Origin: Paenibacillus pedocola
GTDB taxonomy: Bacteria; Bacillota; Bacilli; Paenibacillales; Paenibacillaceae
Assembly: GCF_031599675.1 (NCBI RefSeq)
Contig: NZ_CP134223.1
Coordinates: forward strand, 1,302,001-1,366,000
Reading direction: 5' to 3'
Length of the DNA: 64,000 nucleotides
Below, one piece after another: positions 49,186 through 58,289 of this stretch. Numbering within the stretch: the first letter of the stretch is position 1; every line of letters begins with the position of its first letter. The notes beneath the pieces are model-generated. The model searched no databases. It saw only the letters and a list, made by a program, of their open reading frames with translations, and was not told the DNA's origin. The translations under genes were made by a program, and so were the position numbers.

Positions 49186-52100
49186 ATGAAATTTAACCGT
49201 TTAGTCTCCAAGATTTCTAAATATAGCCGGGTTATTAAACTCACTAAAATTACCTTATGCTTTGTGTTATTGTTCACCCTTATACCTGTTTTAAAGCAAG
49301 ATGAAGCTTCTGCATTAGATACAACATATGTAAACTATATGGACGTGGAAGTTCCTGCTTTCAGTGGAACTATTACAATGCCAGATGATTGGCGGGCACC
49401 GGTCTTTAATTCGTGGACAGCGCGGACTGATGATCCGTATTGGGCTTATTATGTAAAATCAACAGTGACTGCCTATAGAAGCAGCTTCAAGGTTACCAAC
49501 ATAAAATGGAACCGCGTGACAAGAGTACTAACCTATAACTTGTCAGACATTAATTATTGGATGACGGTTGACAGAGGGCCAGGAAAAGATCCGCTTTATT
49601 GGAATAATAAGAGTATATATTCTTCGCCATACGTGGATGTTCAAGGTTGGGTTAAGGGCGATTTTCAAGAGTCGCTCGAGAATGGTGGAAATACTAATTT
49701 AACAAGAGAGATGTTTGCGCCTTATTACTATACAAAGGAGTTTACCGGGTCAGCGCCAGGACTTATTTATAAGACTAATTTTGCTAAAGGTGATGATTAT
49801 TATCATCCTGCTCCAGTACAAGATCATTTAGATCTTTCCATACCAGCGGCTAGTTATAGTTTGGATTATTCCCAACCTGCAATTGCCGGTTGGGGCCGCT
49901 TATTGGTCAGTGATCCGAAAATGATCCGCCATGTCTTTCTTTTTACTGATAATTTATATAATGGACGTTATAGTGAATGGCCATTGATTGACTTTGCAGA
50001 CGCAAAGCTAGAAGTAAACTCCCCTCCAACCTTAAATCTGATGACACAAAACGGAGCTACCATTCTTAACGAAAGCGGGCAGGACATATTTAATGTTACC
50101 GGCTACGTACAAGATCCGGATAACGAAACATTAGATGTAATCGTTGAAATCCCTAATGTGTATTACCGGAAAATAAAAGTATATAACTCCTATACTTCGC
50201 AGCAGTTTACCATTCCTATAGATGCTATCGACGATTCCCTGCAGCCTGGGAGTTATACGGGGACCGTTACGGTTGTAGATAGGCATAACTATAAAGCAAG
50301 CGGTCAGTTTAACTTCAACGTTAAAAACAAACTGAAGAACAAAAACTATTATCTGATTAATTCACCATTTGAAATAGGCAGTACTTACTCAGACTATGAA
50401 TCCGATCCGCAGTACAGTGTCCGATTCCGATACGATCAAGATTCTAGCTTTTTTGATAATCCGATGGGCACGATTTATGATTCAGGACTATGGAGAGGAA
50501 CAATGTATACCTCATTGCCGTACTCCGGGTTATATAACGCAATTGTGCAGGTTCGGGACAATCCGAAAAATGACCGTTTCGATGAATTCCGGCTTTGGAG
50601 CGGAGATAATCAGTCCAGCCTTATATTTTTGATTCATCGGAAGCCAACCGCTCTCTTCTCGGCAAGGCTAATCGGGAACACAATTCAAGTGACAGACAAC
50701 TCATTTGACATTGACCACACCACTGCATCCAATAAGGGGTTAATCGAACATCAGTGGCAATGGCGAAAGGTAGGGGATGAAGTCTGGACTGACGGGCAGC
50801 TGAGTTCCCGGCTGACAAATGACGCATACGAAATACGTTTACGGGTAAGAGATATGGATGGAGCTCTTGGATTAGGGGTTTGGAGCGACTGGGCTTCACA
50901 AGTAGTAGGTACGGGTTCAAACCTGCCTCCAGTTGCCAACTTTATTATTGATCCAATTAATGTAAGCTATCGTAAAAGCACAACAATAACAGATAAATCG
51001 TATGATCCGGATAACGATTACCTGGATACGTATGAGTGGATTATCCGAAAAAATGGAGGCCAGGTATACTACAATTACGGTTCCTATGTTACCCCTCCCA
51101 GCTTAACGAATTACGGTGTCGGCAGTTACGAGGTGATTTTGCGGGTTAGAGATAACCGGGGGGCCTGGTCCAATTATTATTCTCAATGGGTTACAGTTAT
51201 CAATAATAAGCCAAATGCACAATTTACGATGCCAACTCAGGTATATCGTGATGATGTGGTGACGATGGAAAATACAACCCCTGATCCGGATGCGGATGGT
51301 GACGCACTCTCCTACACCTGGTATGGACGTAAGGGCAATAGCAGCTATATCTATAGCGGCAGCAATCGTAACCAAAATGTAGCCATCCGGAATCTGATTA
51401 GTGGGCTCGGAATCACGGACAAAGAGGCGATCTCACAGGACTGGGAAATGCGGTTGAATGTATCGGACGGAAGCCAGGAAGCATATGCCACGCGGGTGTT
51501 TGAAATTTTGAATCACGTTCCTACAACAGATATTTCGGGGCCGGCCGCTGCTACTCAGTACACCACCCAAACTTACACATCTGGAGCAACAGATCTGGAT
51601 AGTGCGGATATCAGCAGTTTGCAGTATTACTGGCGGGTGATCGACAGCGAGGGTCAGGCCACCCTATTGCGCAATAATAAATCAGTTAGCGTGACATTCT
51701 ACCATACCGGAGTTTACACCATTGAGCACTGGGCCGTAGATCAGATAGGTGCAAAATCTATTATTGCCAGTCTGAAGGTGACAATAAACGAGAACTTAGC
51801 TCCGGCTATGACCTTGACTGCTCCTGCAGGTACGTCAGCAAGTCCAACAATTATCGATGCAAGCATAGCTGGTGATCCGTTAATCAAATGGACATATGTG
51901 GATCCGGAGAATGATCCTCAAGAGCAGTACAGGCTCGAATTTTATACAAAAGAAAGCATTCTTGCTAAAACTATTGAGAATTCAGATAGTACCGGAGCAT
52001 TGCGGCAATATCAAATTCCCAACGGTAACTTTGAAAGATTTAAATTATTTACAATCTTGGGCCGGGTATATTCCATGAACTCCTGGTCCGAAGTTTCCAA

Positions 52101-53139
52101 CGAGAAAACCTTCATCATCGACAACCCCCCGCAGCCGGGATTTACGCTCATGACCGATACTGGCCGCAACGCTGCCCAAGTACCGATCTACCGCACAGAT
52201 AGCCTTACGGTTCAGGGCACCGCAACAGATGCGGATACAGCCAAAGGCGATAGCATCAGCTATAAATACTACTTGAAGCCTTCCGGCGGAACAGAAGAGC
52301 TCGCCAGCTCACAGAGTGCTTTTACCAAGCAGTTTAGCACTAACGGAATTTTCACCCTGCGGCAGGTTGTGACGGACTCACTGGGGCTGTCGAGAGAGCT
52401 GGTACAGAATATCAGCGTAGCAAACCGCATCCCGATTTCAAACATTACTTATCCATCCAGCACCAGCCAGAGCGCTCCTACAGTGGTCAGTACATTGACT
52501 CCCGTAATCAAATGGGATTATCAGGATGACGACGGAGATGCGCAGCAGCGGTATAAAGTGAGGGTTATTAATTTAACTACAGGGGCTGTTACTGTTCAGT
52601 CAGGAGAGCAGACTTCAAGTGTGCAGCAGTGGCAGATTCCAGCGGGTGCATTAGTGGAGAACCAGAAATATGCAGTTGAAGCTGAGGTGTATGACGGTTT
52701 TAGCTGGAGCAGCGTATCGGCGCGGAAATATTTTATGGTCAATTTATTGACGGTACAGGGCATGGTGCGGCATACGGCGGAATGGAACATAAACCGTCAG
52801 GCTTACAATATGAACAAGAGCGGTACGGCGGAGAATCCGCGGGGTTATCATGTCTTTTGGGCGGGGGAGCGTTTTGTGCTCCAGGCGAACACAACAGGAC
52901 TTCCAGATTCGGTTGAAGTGACCATGGCCGGAGGTTATAGAGCCATGCTGCATCCAACAGACGCCAACAAAACCCAATGGACTGGTGAGCTGTATGATCC
53001 CGGTTTTGAGAAGCTGCCGGATGGTCCGGTTACATTTACTTTTACGGCAAGGAATGAATGGAATACCAAGACGGATACTGTGACGGTATCGATCCTGGGA
53101 GATTGGAGTGAATATTTTCAGAGCCACAGGATAAAATAA
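49186..53139 (+). CDS. Very large exported PKD/Ig-repeat surface protein (cluster 2)
   Basis: A 1317-residue protein. A signal peptide (LCFVLLFTLIPVL, cleavage near DEASA|LD) is followed by an N-terminal beta-rich region of about 230 residues. Ig/PKD-like units follow near residues 280, 485, 580, 675 and 780 (for example PPVANFIIDPINVSYRKSTT, KPNAQFTMPTQVYRDDVVTM). Two homologous Ig-like repeats of about 110 residues follow, at about 874-985 and 1080-1185, each holding IKWxYxDxxxDxQxxYxx and QIPxG. A final domain ends GDWSEYFQSHRIK. GAGGGAGAA precedes the ATG. It is the likely adhesive or fibre-tip product of the cluster. Confidence 0.72.
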   Translation: MKFNRLVSKISKYSRVIKLTKITLCFVLLFTLIPVLKQDEASALDTTYVNYMDVEVPAFSGTITMPDDWRAPVFNSWTARTDDPYWAYYVKSTVTAYRSSFKVTNIKWNRVTRVLTYNLSDINYWMTVDRGPGKDPLYWNNKSIYSSPYVDVQGWVKGDFQESLENGGNTNLTREMFAPYYYTKEFTGSAPGLIYKTNFAKGDDYYHPAPVQDHLDLSIPAASYSLDYSQPAIAGWGRLLVSDPKMIRHVFLFTDNLYNGRYSEWPLIDFADAKLEVNSPPTLNLMTQNGATILNESGQDIFNVTGYVQDPDNETLDVIVEIPNVYYRKIKVYNSYTSQQFTIPIDAIDDSLQPGSYTGTVTVVDRHNYKASGQFNFNVKNKLKNKNYYLINSPFEIGSTYSDYESDPQYSVRFRYDQDSSFFDNPMGTIYDSGLWRGTMYTSLPYSGLYNAIVQVRDNPKNDRFDEFRLWSGDNQSSLIFLIHRKPTALFSARLIGNTIQVTDNSFDIDHTTASNKGLIEHQWQWRKVGDEVWTDGQLSSRLTNDAYEIRLRVRDMDGALGLGVWSDWASQVVGTGSNLPPVANFIIDPINVSYRKSTTITDKSYDPDNDYLDTYEWIIRKNGGQVYYNYGSYVTPPSLTNYGVGSYEVILRVRDNRGAWSNYYSQWVTVINNKPNAQFTMPTQVYRDDVVTMENTTPDPDADGDALSYTWYGRKGNSSYIYSGSNRNQNVAIRNLISGLGITDKEAISQDWEMRLNVSDGSQEAYATRVFEILNHVPTTDISGPAAATQYTTQTYTSGATDLDSADISSLQYYWRVIDSEGQATLLRNNKSVSVTFYHTGVYTIEHWAVDQIGAKSIIASLKVTINENLAPAMTLTAPAGTSASPTIIDASIAGDPLIKWTYVDPENDPQEQYRLEFYTKESILAKTIENSDSTGALRQYQIPNGNFERFKLFTILGRVYSMNSWSEVSNEKTFIIDNPPQPGFTLMTDTGRNAAQVPIYRTDSLTVQGTATDADTAKGDSISYKYYLKPSGGTEELASSQSAFTKQFSTNGIFTLRQVVTDSLGLSRELVQNISVANRIPISNITYPSSTSQSAPTVVSTLTPVIKWDYQDDDGDAQQRYKVRVINLTTGAVTVQSGEQTSSVQQWQIPAGALVENQKYAVEAEVYDGFSWSSVSARKYFMVNLLTVQGMVRHTAEWNINRQAYNMNKSGTAENPRGYHVFWAGERFVLQANTTGLPDSVEVTMAGGYRAMLHPTDANKTQWTGELYDPGFEKLPDGPVTFTFTARNEWNTKTDTVTVSILGDWSEYFQSHRIK

Positions 53140-53188
53140 TCACTTCCGAGCCAGTAGAGCGTGTCTGCAACGGGCGGAGGGCTGATCG

Positions 53189-53827
53189 CTAGACGATCCC
53201 CTCGGTCCGTTCTTCGCTTACCCGGAGCATTCGGGCCCCCAGGGCGGAGGTTGAAAATGCGGGCGTTTTGGGTGAGGGTATGTAGGAGCTGCCTCTTGTG
53301 AGGTACATGTAGTAGGATAACTTGCCGCTGAAAATTTTATGGGCGCATAGGGATTCTGCGAAGTCTTCCGGTGTCACGAAACAGGAGGGCTTGGCAACCG
53401 GCTGGAACGCGGCCTCTTCAAATACTGAGGCGACAAAATGGGAGCAGAAATAAGCATCCTCCCGGTCGAATTTGACGTTCAGCAGCACTCCGATCAGACC
53501 CAGCAGATGATATTTATAGCGTTCCTGGTTCTCCATCATGCCTTGCACATGGTTGTACATGGCTTCGTATTCTTCTTCACTGACGTTCAGCTGGTAGATA
53601 GCGCAGTCTGCAGTGCTGTAGAAGGGGTGAATGAAGTTTTCGCGGATAAGGCCGGCAACGAACGGATTATGCACTTTTTTGCGTCCAAAGCTGTATACTT
53701 CGTCCAGTCTGCTGTCAAAGGCGATCGAAGCATGGTTCAGCTCAGCTTTTGTGAACCATTTAATAATTCCGCTAAAGGCGGTCCCCGTTCCGGTTAGTAC
53801 AATATAGATATGTTTGCTCTTACCCAT
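53189..53827 (-). CDS. NlpC/P60-like papain-fold hydrolase
   Basis: A 212-residue protein with the circularly ordered papain-like pattern of YiiX/YebB-type proteins: a His in KAELNHASIAFD (about residue 31) and the nucleophile Cys in DAYFCSHFVASVFEEA (about residue 128). There is no signal peptide, so it should act inside the cell on peptides, lipids or amides. AAAGGAT lies upstream. It is convergent with cluster 2, and its relation to that cluster is open. Confidence 0.7.
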   Translation of the reverse strand: MGKSKHIYIVLTGTGTAFSGIIKWFTKAELNHASIAFDSRLDEVYSFGRKKVHNPFVAGLIRENFIHPFYSTADCAIYQLNVSEEEYEAMYNHVQGMMENQERYKYHLLGLIGVLLNVKFDREDAYFCSHFVASVFEEAAFQPVAKPSCFVTPEDFAESLCAHKIFSGKLSYYMYLTRGSSYIPSPKTPAFSTSALGARMLRVSEERTEGIV

Positions 53828-54060
53828 ACTATAAAATCCTTTCTGCTGGAAGTATTGGATAATCCGGTAAATTTCTTAATGAAGTACCTCCATCTTACTG
53901 TATAATCCTGCTTTGGAAAACAAACTTTAGTCTTGACCTGAAACTAGACTTAAGGCTAAGTAAATGCAAATAAATACGCTCTACTTGACTCCGGCCAGTG
54001 CATAGATTGGATTCAAGCGGCAAAATATAAGCTGTTCAAACATCATCTTTACAAAAACAA

Positions 54061-54090
54061 TTGGAAATGCTTCCACATTAGTGATACAAT
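54061..54090 (+). promoter_or_regulatory. Candidate transketolase promoter
   Basis: TTGGAA (54061-54066) and TACAAT (54085-54090) are 18 bases apart, 44 bases before the tkt start. The rest of the 306-base gap (53828-54133) shows no gene or terminator. Confidence 0.4.
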
Positions 54091-54133
54091 AATAGTCAAA
54101 ATGACATTCTTGATTCCAAGGAGGATTATCTTA

Positions 54134-56182
54134 ATGACTGAACAGGCAAAGGAACAAGCGATCCATAAGGAAGAAAATTCGACGGTGGATAACCTGGCGA
54201 TCACAACCATCCGTACTTTGGCTATCGATGCAATTGAAAAAGCCAATTCCGGTCACCCAGGTATGCCGATGGGCTCCGCACCAATGGGTTACCAACTATT
54301 TGCCAAAACAATGAATCACAACCCGGATCATCCGACTTGGGTTAACCGTGACCGTTTTGTATTGTCCGCCGGACATGGCTCAATGCTGCTGTACAGCTTG
54401 CTGCACCTGAGCGGCTACGATCTGCCGATGGAAGAATTGAAGCAATTCCGCCAATGGGGCAGCTTGACTCCAGGCCATCCTGAATTCGGTCACACCGCAG
54501 GTGTTGATGCTACCACTGGCCCGCTGGGACAAGGTATCGGTATGGCTGTAGGTATGGCAATGGCTGAAGCTCAGCTGGGCGCTACTTATAATAAAGAGAA
54601 CTATAATGTAATTGACCACTATACGTACGCAATCTGCGGCGACGGCGACTTGATGGAAGGGATCTCCTCCGAGTCTGCTTCCCTGGCAGGTCACCTCAAG
54701 CTGGGCAAACTGATTGTAATGTACGATTCAAATGATATCTCGCTCGACGGTAAGCTGAACCTGGCGTTCTCCGAGAATGTTGCGAAGCGTTTTGAAGCTT
54801 ACGGCTGGCAGGTTCTGCGCGTAGAAGACGGCAACGATCTTCCGGCATTGGGCCAAGCTATCGCTGAAGCACAAGCAGACAGCAGCAAACCAACCCTGAT
54901 TGAAGTGAAGACGGTTATCGGATACGGCAGCCCGAACAAGCAAGGTAAAGGCGGCCATGGCGGTACTCACGGCTCCCCGCTGGGTGCTGACGAAGCGAAG
55001 CTGACTAAAGACTTCTACAAATGGGTATACGAAGAAGATTTCTATGTACCTGACGAAGTCCGCGCGCGTTTTGCTGAAGTGAAGGATAAAGGCATCGCCG
55101 CCAATAAAGCATGGGATGAGAAATTCGCAGCTTACAAACAAGCCTATCCAGAGCTGGCTGCACAGCTCGAAACAGCAATCAGCGGTGAGCTTCCAGCAGG
55201 CTGGGATGCTAATCTTCCATTCTACAAAGCAGAAGACAAAGCAGTATCCACACGCGTGGCTTCCGGTAGTGCTCTAAACGGCCTGACTGCCGGCGTTCCA
55301 CAGCTGGTGGGCGGTTCCGCTGACCTTGAAAGCTCTACAATGACTCACTTGAATGGTCTGACCCAATTTACTCCGAGTTCCTACGACGGCCGCAACATCT
55401 ATTTCGGTGTACGCGAGTTCGGTATGGCTGCAGCAATGAACGGGATTGCCCTGCACAGCGGTCTCAAAGTATTCGGCGGTACCTTCTTCGTATTCACCGA
55501 TTACCTGCGTCCTGCTGTCCGTCTGGCTTCGATCATGAAGCTGCCGGTAACCTATGTTCTTACTCATGACAGTATCGCTGTCGGCGAAGACGGCCCTACC
55601 CATGAGCCTATCGAACAATTGGCTTCCCTGCGCATTATCCCGGGTCTGACTGTTATTCGTCCGGCTGATGCCAACGAAACTTCTGCGGCTTGGGCTTATG
55701 CTGTAGAGAACACTGCTAACCCTGTGGCCCTGGTGCTTACCCGCCAGAACCTGCCGATTCTTCCAGGTACTGTTGAAGGCGTGCGCGATAACATCAAACG
55801 AGGTGGATATGTTGTCTCCGATTCCAAGAACGGTACTCCGCAGGCACAGATCATTGCTACCGGTTCTGAAGTGCAGCTGGCTGTAAAAGCCCAAGCAGCA
55901 CTGGCTGAAGAAGGTATTGATGTACGTGTCATCAGCTTGCCGAGCTGGGATCTGTTCGAGAAACAGGACAAAGCTTACCGCGATTCAGTTATCCTGCCTG
56001 AAGTTAAAGCCCGTCTGGCGATCGAAATGGCGCAGACCTTCGGCTGGGAACGTTACACAGGCGACCAAGGCGACATTCTCGGTATCACTACATTCGGTGC
56101 ATCCGCGCCTGGTGACACTGTAATCAAAGAATACGGCTTTACTGTAGAAAATGTAGTCAGCCGCGTAAAAGCACTGCTATAA
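54134..56182 (+). CDS. tkt: Transketolase
   Basis: Started at the ATG at 54134 (AAGGAGG upstream), giving 682 residues. Signatures include [18 protein letters not shown], the thiamine diphosphate motif [19 protein letters not shown], and [17 protein letters not shown] of the pyrimidine domain. It transfers two-carbon units in the pentose phosphate pathway and feeds ribose and erythrose phosphate. Length and motifs are standard. It is followed 34 bases later by ppnP, perhaps in one transcript. Confidence 0.95.
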   Translation: MTEQAKEQAIHKEENSTVDNLAITTIRTLAIDAIEKANSGHPGMPMGSAPMGYQLFAKTMNHNPDHPTWVNRDRFVLSAGHGSMLLYSLLHLSGYDLPMEELKQFRQWGSLTPGHPEFGHTAGVDATTGPLGQGIGMAVGMAMAEAQLGATYNKENYNVIDHYTYAICGDGDLMEGISSESASLAGHLKLGKLIVMYDSNDISLDGKLNLAFSENVAKRFEAYGWQVLRVEDGNDLPALGQAIAEAQADSSKPTLIEVKTVIGYGSPNKQGKGGHGGTHGSPLGADEAKLTKDFYKWVYEEDFYVPDEVRARFAEVKDKGIAANKAWDEKFAAYKQAYPELAAQLETAISGELPAGWDANLPFYKAEDKAVSTRVASGSALNGLTAGVPQLVGGSADLESSTMTHLNGLTQFTPSSYDGRNIYFGVREFGMAAAMNGIALHSGLKVFGGTFFVFTDYLRPAVRLASIMKLPVTYVLTHDSIAVGEDGPTHEPIEQLASLRIIPGLTVIRPADANETSAAWAYAVENTANPVALVLTRQNLPILPGTVEGVRDNIKRGGYVVSDSKNGTPQAQIIATGSEVQLAVKAQAALAEEGIDVRVISLPSWDLFEKQDKAYRDSVILPEVKARLAIEMAQTFGWERYTGDQGDILGITTFGASAPGDTVIKEYGFTVENVVSRVKALL

Positions 56183-56216
56183 TAGACGGAATAAGGACAA
56201 GGGGGAGAATAAGCAC

Positions 56217-56534
56217 ATGAGTCAGTTTACCAACGCGACAATTCAAAAAGCAGCCAATGTTTATTACGATGGAAAAGTTACCAGCCGTACAGTTATTTTG
56301 GAGGATGGTACGAAGGTGACGCTCGGCATCATGCTGCCTGGTGTGTACGAATTCGGCACGGATGGACCGGAGACGATGGAGATCTTATCCGGCGATCTGA
56401 AAGTGCTGCTTCCCGGCACAGATATCTGGAGAGAAATCAAGGGAGCCGAAACGTTCCACGTTCCCGGCAACTCCAAATTTGCGCTGGAAGTATTCGCCTT
56501 AACTGATTATTGCTGTTCTTACCCGAATTTGTAA
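56217..56534 (+). CDS. ppnP: Pyrimidine/purine nucleoside phosphorylase PpnP
   Basis: A 105-residue cupin-fold enzyme (DUF1255) with [34 protein letters not shown] and [13 protein letters not shown]. The family phosphorolyses several nucleosides to base and ribose-1-phosphate. That fits next to transketolase, since the ribose can enter the pentose pathway. GGGGGAG lies upstream of the ATG. A terminator follows. Confidence 0.9.
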   Translation: MSQFTNATIQKAANVYYDGKVTSRTVILEDGTKVTLGIMLPGVYEFGTDGPETMEILSGDLKVLLPGTDIWREIKGAETFHVPGNSKFALEVFALTDYCCSYPNL

Positions 56535-56552
56535 TTAAATGGTCTAATGAAG

Positions 56553-56585
56553 GAAGCTCCGCTTAACTGCGGGGCTTCTTTTTTT
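56553..56585 (+). terminator. Terminator after ppnP
   Basis: GAAGCTCCGC (56553-56562) pairs with GCGGGGCTTC (56569-56578) with one wobble, followed by seven T residues. Confidence 0.85.
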
Positions 56586-56729
56586 GTAGTTGCAGCGGCT
56601 AAAGCTTGCCTGATAGATGAAAATTTGCTATCCTATATAGGAACTAATGTTCTCATACATACATGGGCTTAACAGAGATATAGAGTGCTGAATATTAGCA
56701 AAATAATATTGTGTTAGGAGGCTGATCCT

Positions 56730-57560
56730 TTGCTCTATTCGGATAACAACATAACTTTTAACTATGAAGAGGCAGGTACAGGCCAACCCATGCTGATCCT
56801 GCATGGCAATGGTCCAGACCACACAATGATGATGGGCTGTATGGAGCCGATCATGTCCCGCCAAGAAGGATACAGACGGATTTATGTCGATCTGCCTGGA
56901 ATGGGCAAGACGCCGTCAGCAGATTGGATTACATCTTCAGATGATATGCTGCGGGCTGTGGAGATGATGATTGAAGCGCTAATACCGGGTGAACGGTTTC
57001 TTCTCGTAGGCCAGTCTTATGGCGGCTATCTGGCAAGGGGCCTTCATAGAAACTACGCTGATTTGATCGAAGGAGTCTTTCTGTTGTGTCCATGCGTGGT
57101 TGCTGAAATGGCGGACAGAGAATTACCATCACATCAGGTTATGTTTCGTGATGATCAATTACTTGTTGAATTGACAGAGGCAGAACGGGAAGAGTTCACT
57201 TCTATTACAGTTGTTCAGAGCCGGCCGGTCTGGGAACGGTATAACACCGAGATTATCAGTGGGCTGCAGCTTGCAGATGTTCAATTTATGCAGCGGATAA
57301 AAGAGAGCGGAGGGTATCCTTTCAGCTTCAATCTGGAGACCCTTGCACCCTTTACTAAGCCATCCCTAATTTTGACCGGAAGACAGGATTCAATGACAGG
57401 CTTCAAGGATGCGTGGAATCTGCTGGAAGCATATCCTCATGCTGCTTTTTCAGTGCTGGACCGTGCAGGACATAATCTTCATCTGGAACAGGAAGAGCTG
57501 CTTCGAGCTATGGTAATAGAGTGGCTAAACCGGGTGAAGGCTAAAACGATCGATAATTAA
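56730..57560 (+). CDS. Alpha/beta-fold hydrolase
   Basis: The TTG start at 56730 has AGGAGG at 8 nt. The 276 residues show the oxyanion HGNGPDH, the nucleophile elbow GQSYGGYLARG (Ser about residue 94), the acid candidate in TGRQDSMTGF, and the catalytic His in RAGHNLHLEQEEL. A serine hydrolase of the Abhydrolase_1 type; the substrate is unknown. Confidence 0.85.
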   Translation: MLYSDNNITFNYEEAGTGQPMLILHGNGPDHTMMMGCMEPIMSRQEGYRRIYVDLPGMGKTPSADWITSSDDMLRAVEMMIEALIPGERFLLVGQSYGGYLARGLHRNYADLIEGVFLLCPCVVAEMADRELPSHQVMFRDDQLLVELTEAEREEFTSITVVQSRPVWERYNTEIISGLQLADVQFMQRIKESGGYPFSFNLETLAPFTKPSLILTGRQDSMTGFKDAWNLLEAYPHAAFSVLDRAGHNLHLEQEELLRAMVIEWLNRVKAKTIDN

Positions 57561-57585
57561 TCGATAAATTATCGATCGGCGTTTT
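57543..57585. terminator. Palindromic terminator between convergent genes
   Basis: The inner arms ATCGATAATT (57549-57558) and AATTATCGAT (57567-57576) are perfect, with outer AAAACG/CGTTTT across a short bulge. It overlaps the hydrolase stop codon and can act in both directions. Confidence 0.65.
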
Positions 57586-57595
57586 GAATCTGATA

Positions 57596-58075
57596 TTAAC
57601 CCTCAATGCTGATTCGTTCATACTCAATGATCGTTTCGCCGCTGTTCGTATCCTTGATTTCTCCCGTCTGGATAAATCCGTGCTTCTTATAGAAGTAATG
57701 GTTCCTGGCGGCCCATGAGGGAGTGTCCAGCGTCCATTTCTGAGCGGAGGGATAGGTCTGGAACAGGAAACGGAAGGCCTCATGTCCATAGCCATGGTTC
57801 TGATGCAGCGGATCAATAAAAATCCGGCCAAGATGGCATTCATCACCGGCTGAAGAAGGGAAGACAATCATTCCTCCGATGATCCCGCCGGCTGCAAGCA
57901 GCTTGTAATAATGGCCATTGTTCATCTGCTCGGCCTGCCAATCAGCAGAGTCATATCCTGGTGGTCCGTCCTCTTCTTTATTCTGATATTGTCTGGCATC
58001 GGCATCGAATGTCCGCTTCTGAACTTTGGCCAGCCTGACTGTATCCTGCAGATCAGCGAGTAATATAGTAAACAC
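57596..58075 (-). CDS. GNAT-family N-acetyltransferase
   Basis: The GTG start at 58075 has GGGAGG at about 7 nt. The 159 residues hold the GNAT core: CHLGRIFIDPLHQNHGYGHE (motif A, acetyl-CoA loop QNHGYG) and WTLDTPSWAARNHYFYKKHG (motif B, NHYFYKKHGF). The small-molecule or protein substrate is unknown. Confidence 0.85.
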   Translation of the reverse strand: MFTILLADLQDTVRLAKVQKRTFDADARQYQNKEEDGPPGYDSADWQAEQMNNGHYYKLLAAGGIIGGMIVFPSSAGDECHLGRIFIDPLHQNHGYGHEAFRFLFQTYPSAQKWTLDTPSWAARNHYFYKKHGFIQTGEIKDTNSGETIIEYERISIEG

Positions 58076-58289
58076 TTTATTCCTCCCTGGGATATTATGG
58101 ATTATGTTCGGGTTATAGGATTCGCGAAAGATACGCCCTATACCTGCTTCTTCAGCTTATTAATGAACACTTTCTGTACCCTGGCTATTGACATCCGCTA
58201 GATATTGACGGGACAGGAACATTCTCATATACTTCCACTAAATGATAGAGAAGCTAGAATCCTCGAATCGATAGAGCTGGAGGCAGAGA

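Noticed and set aside
49140..49200. The 753- and 1317-residue genes as one gene split by a stop
   Set aside because: The second gene has its own ribosome binding site, ATG and complete signal peptide.
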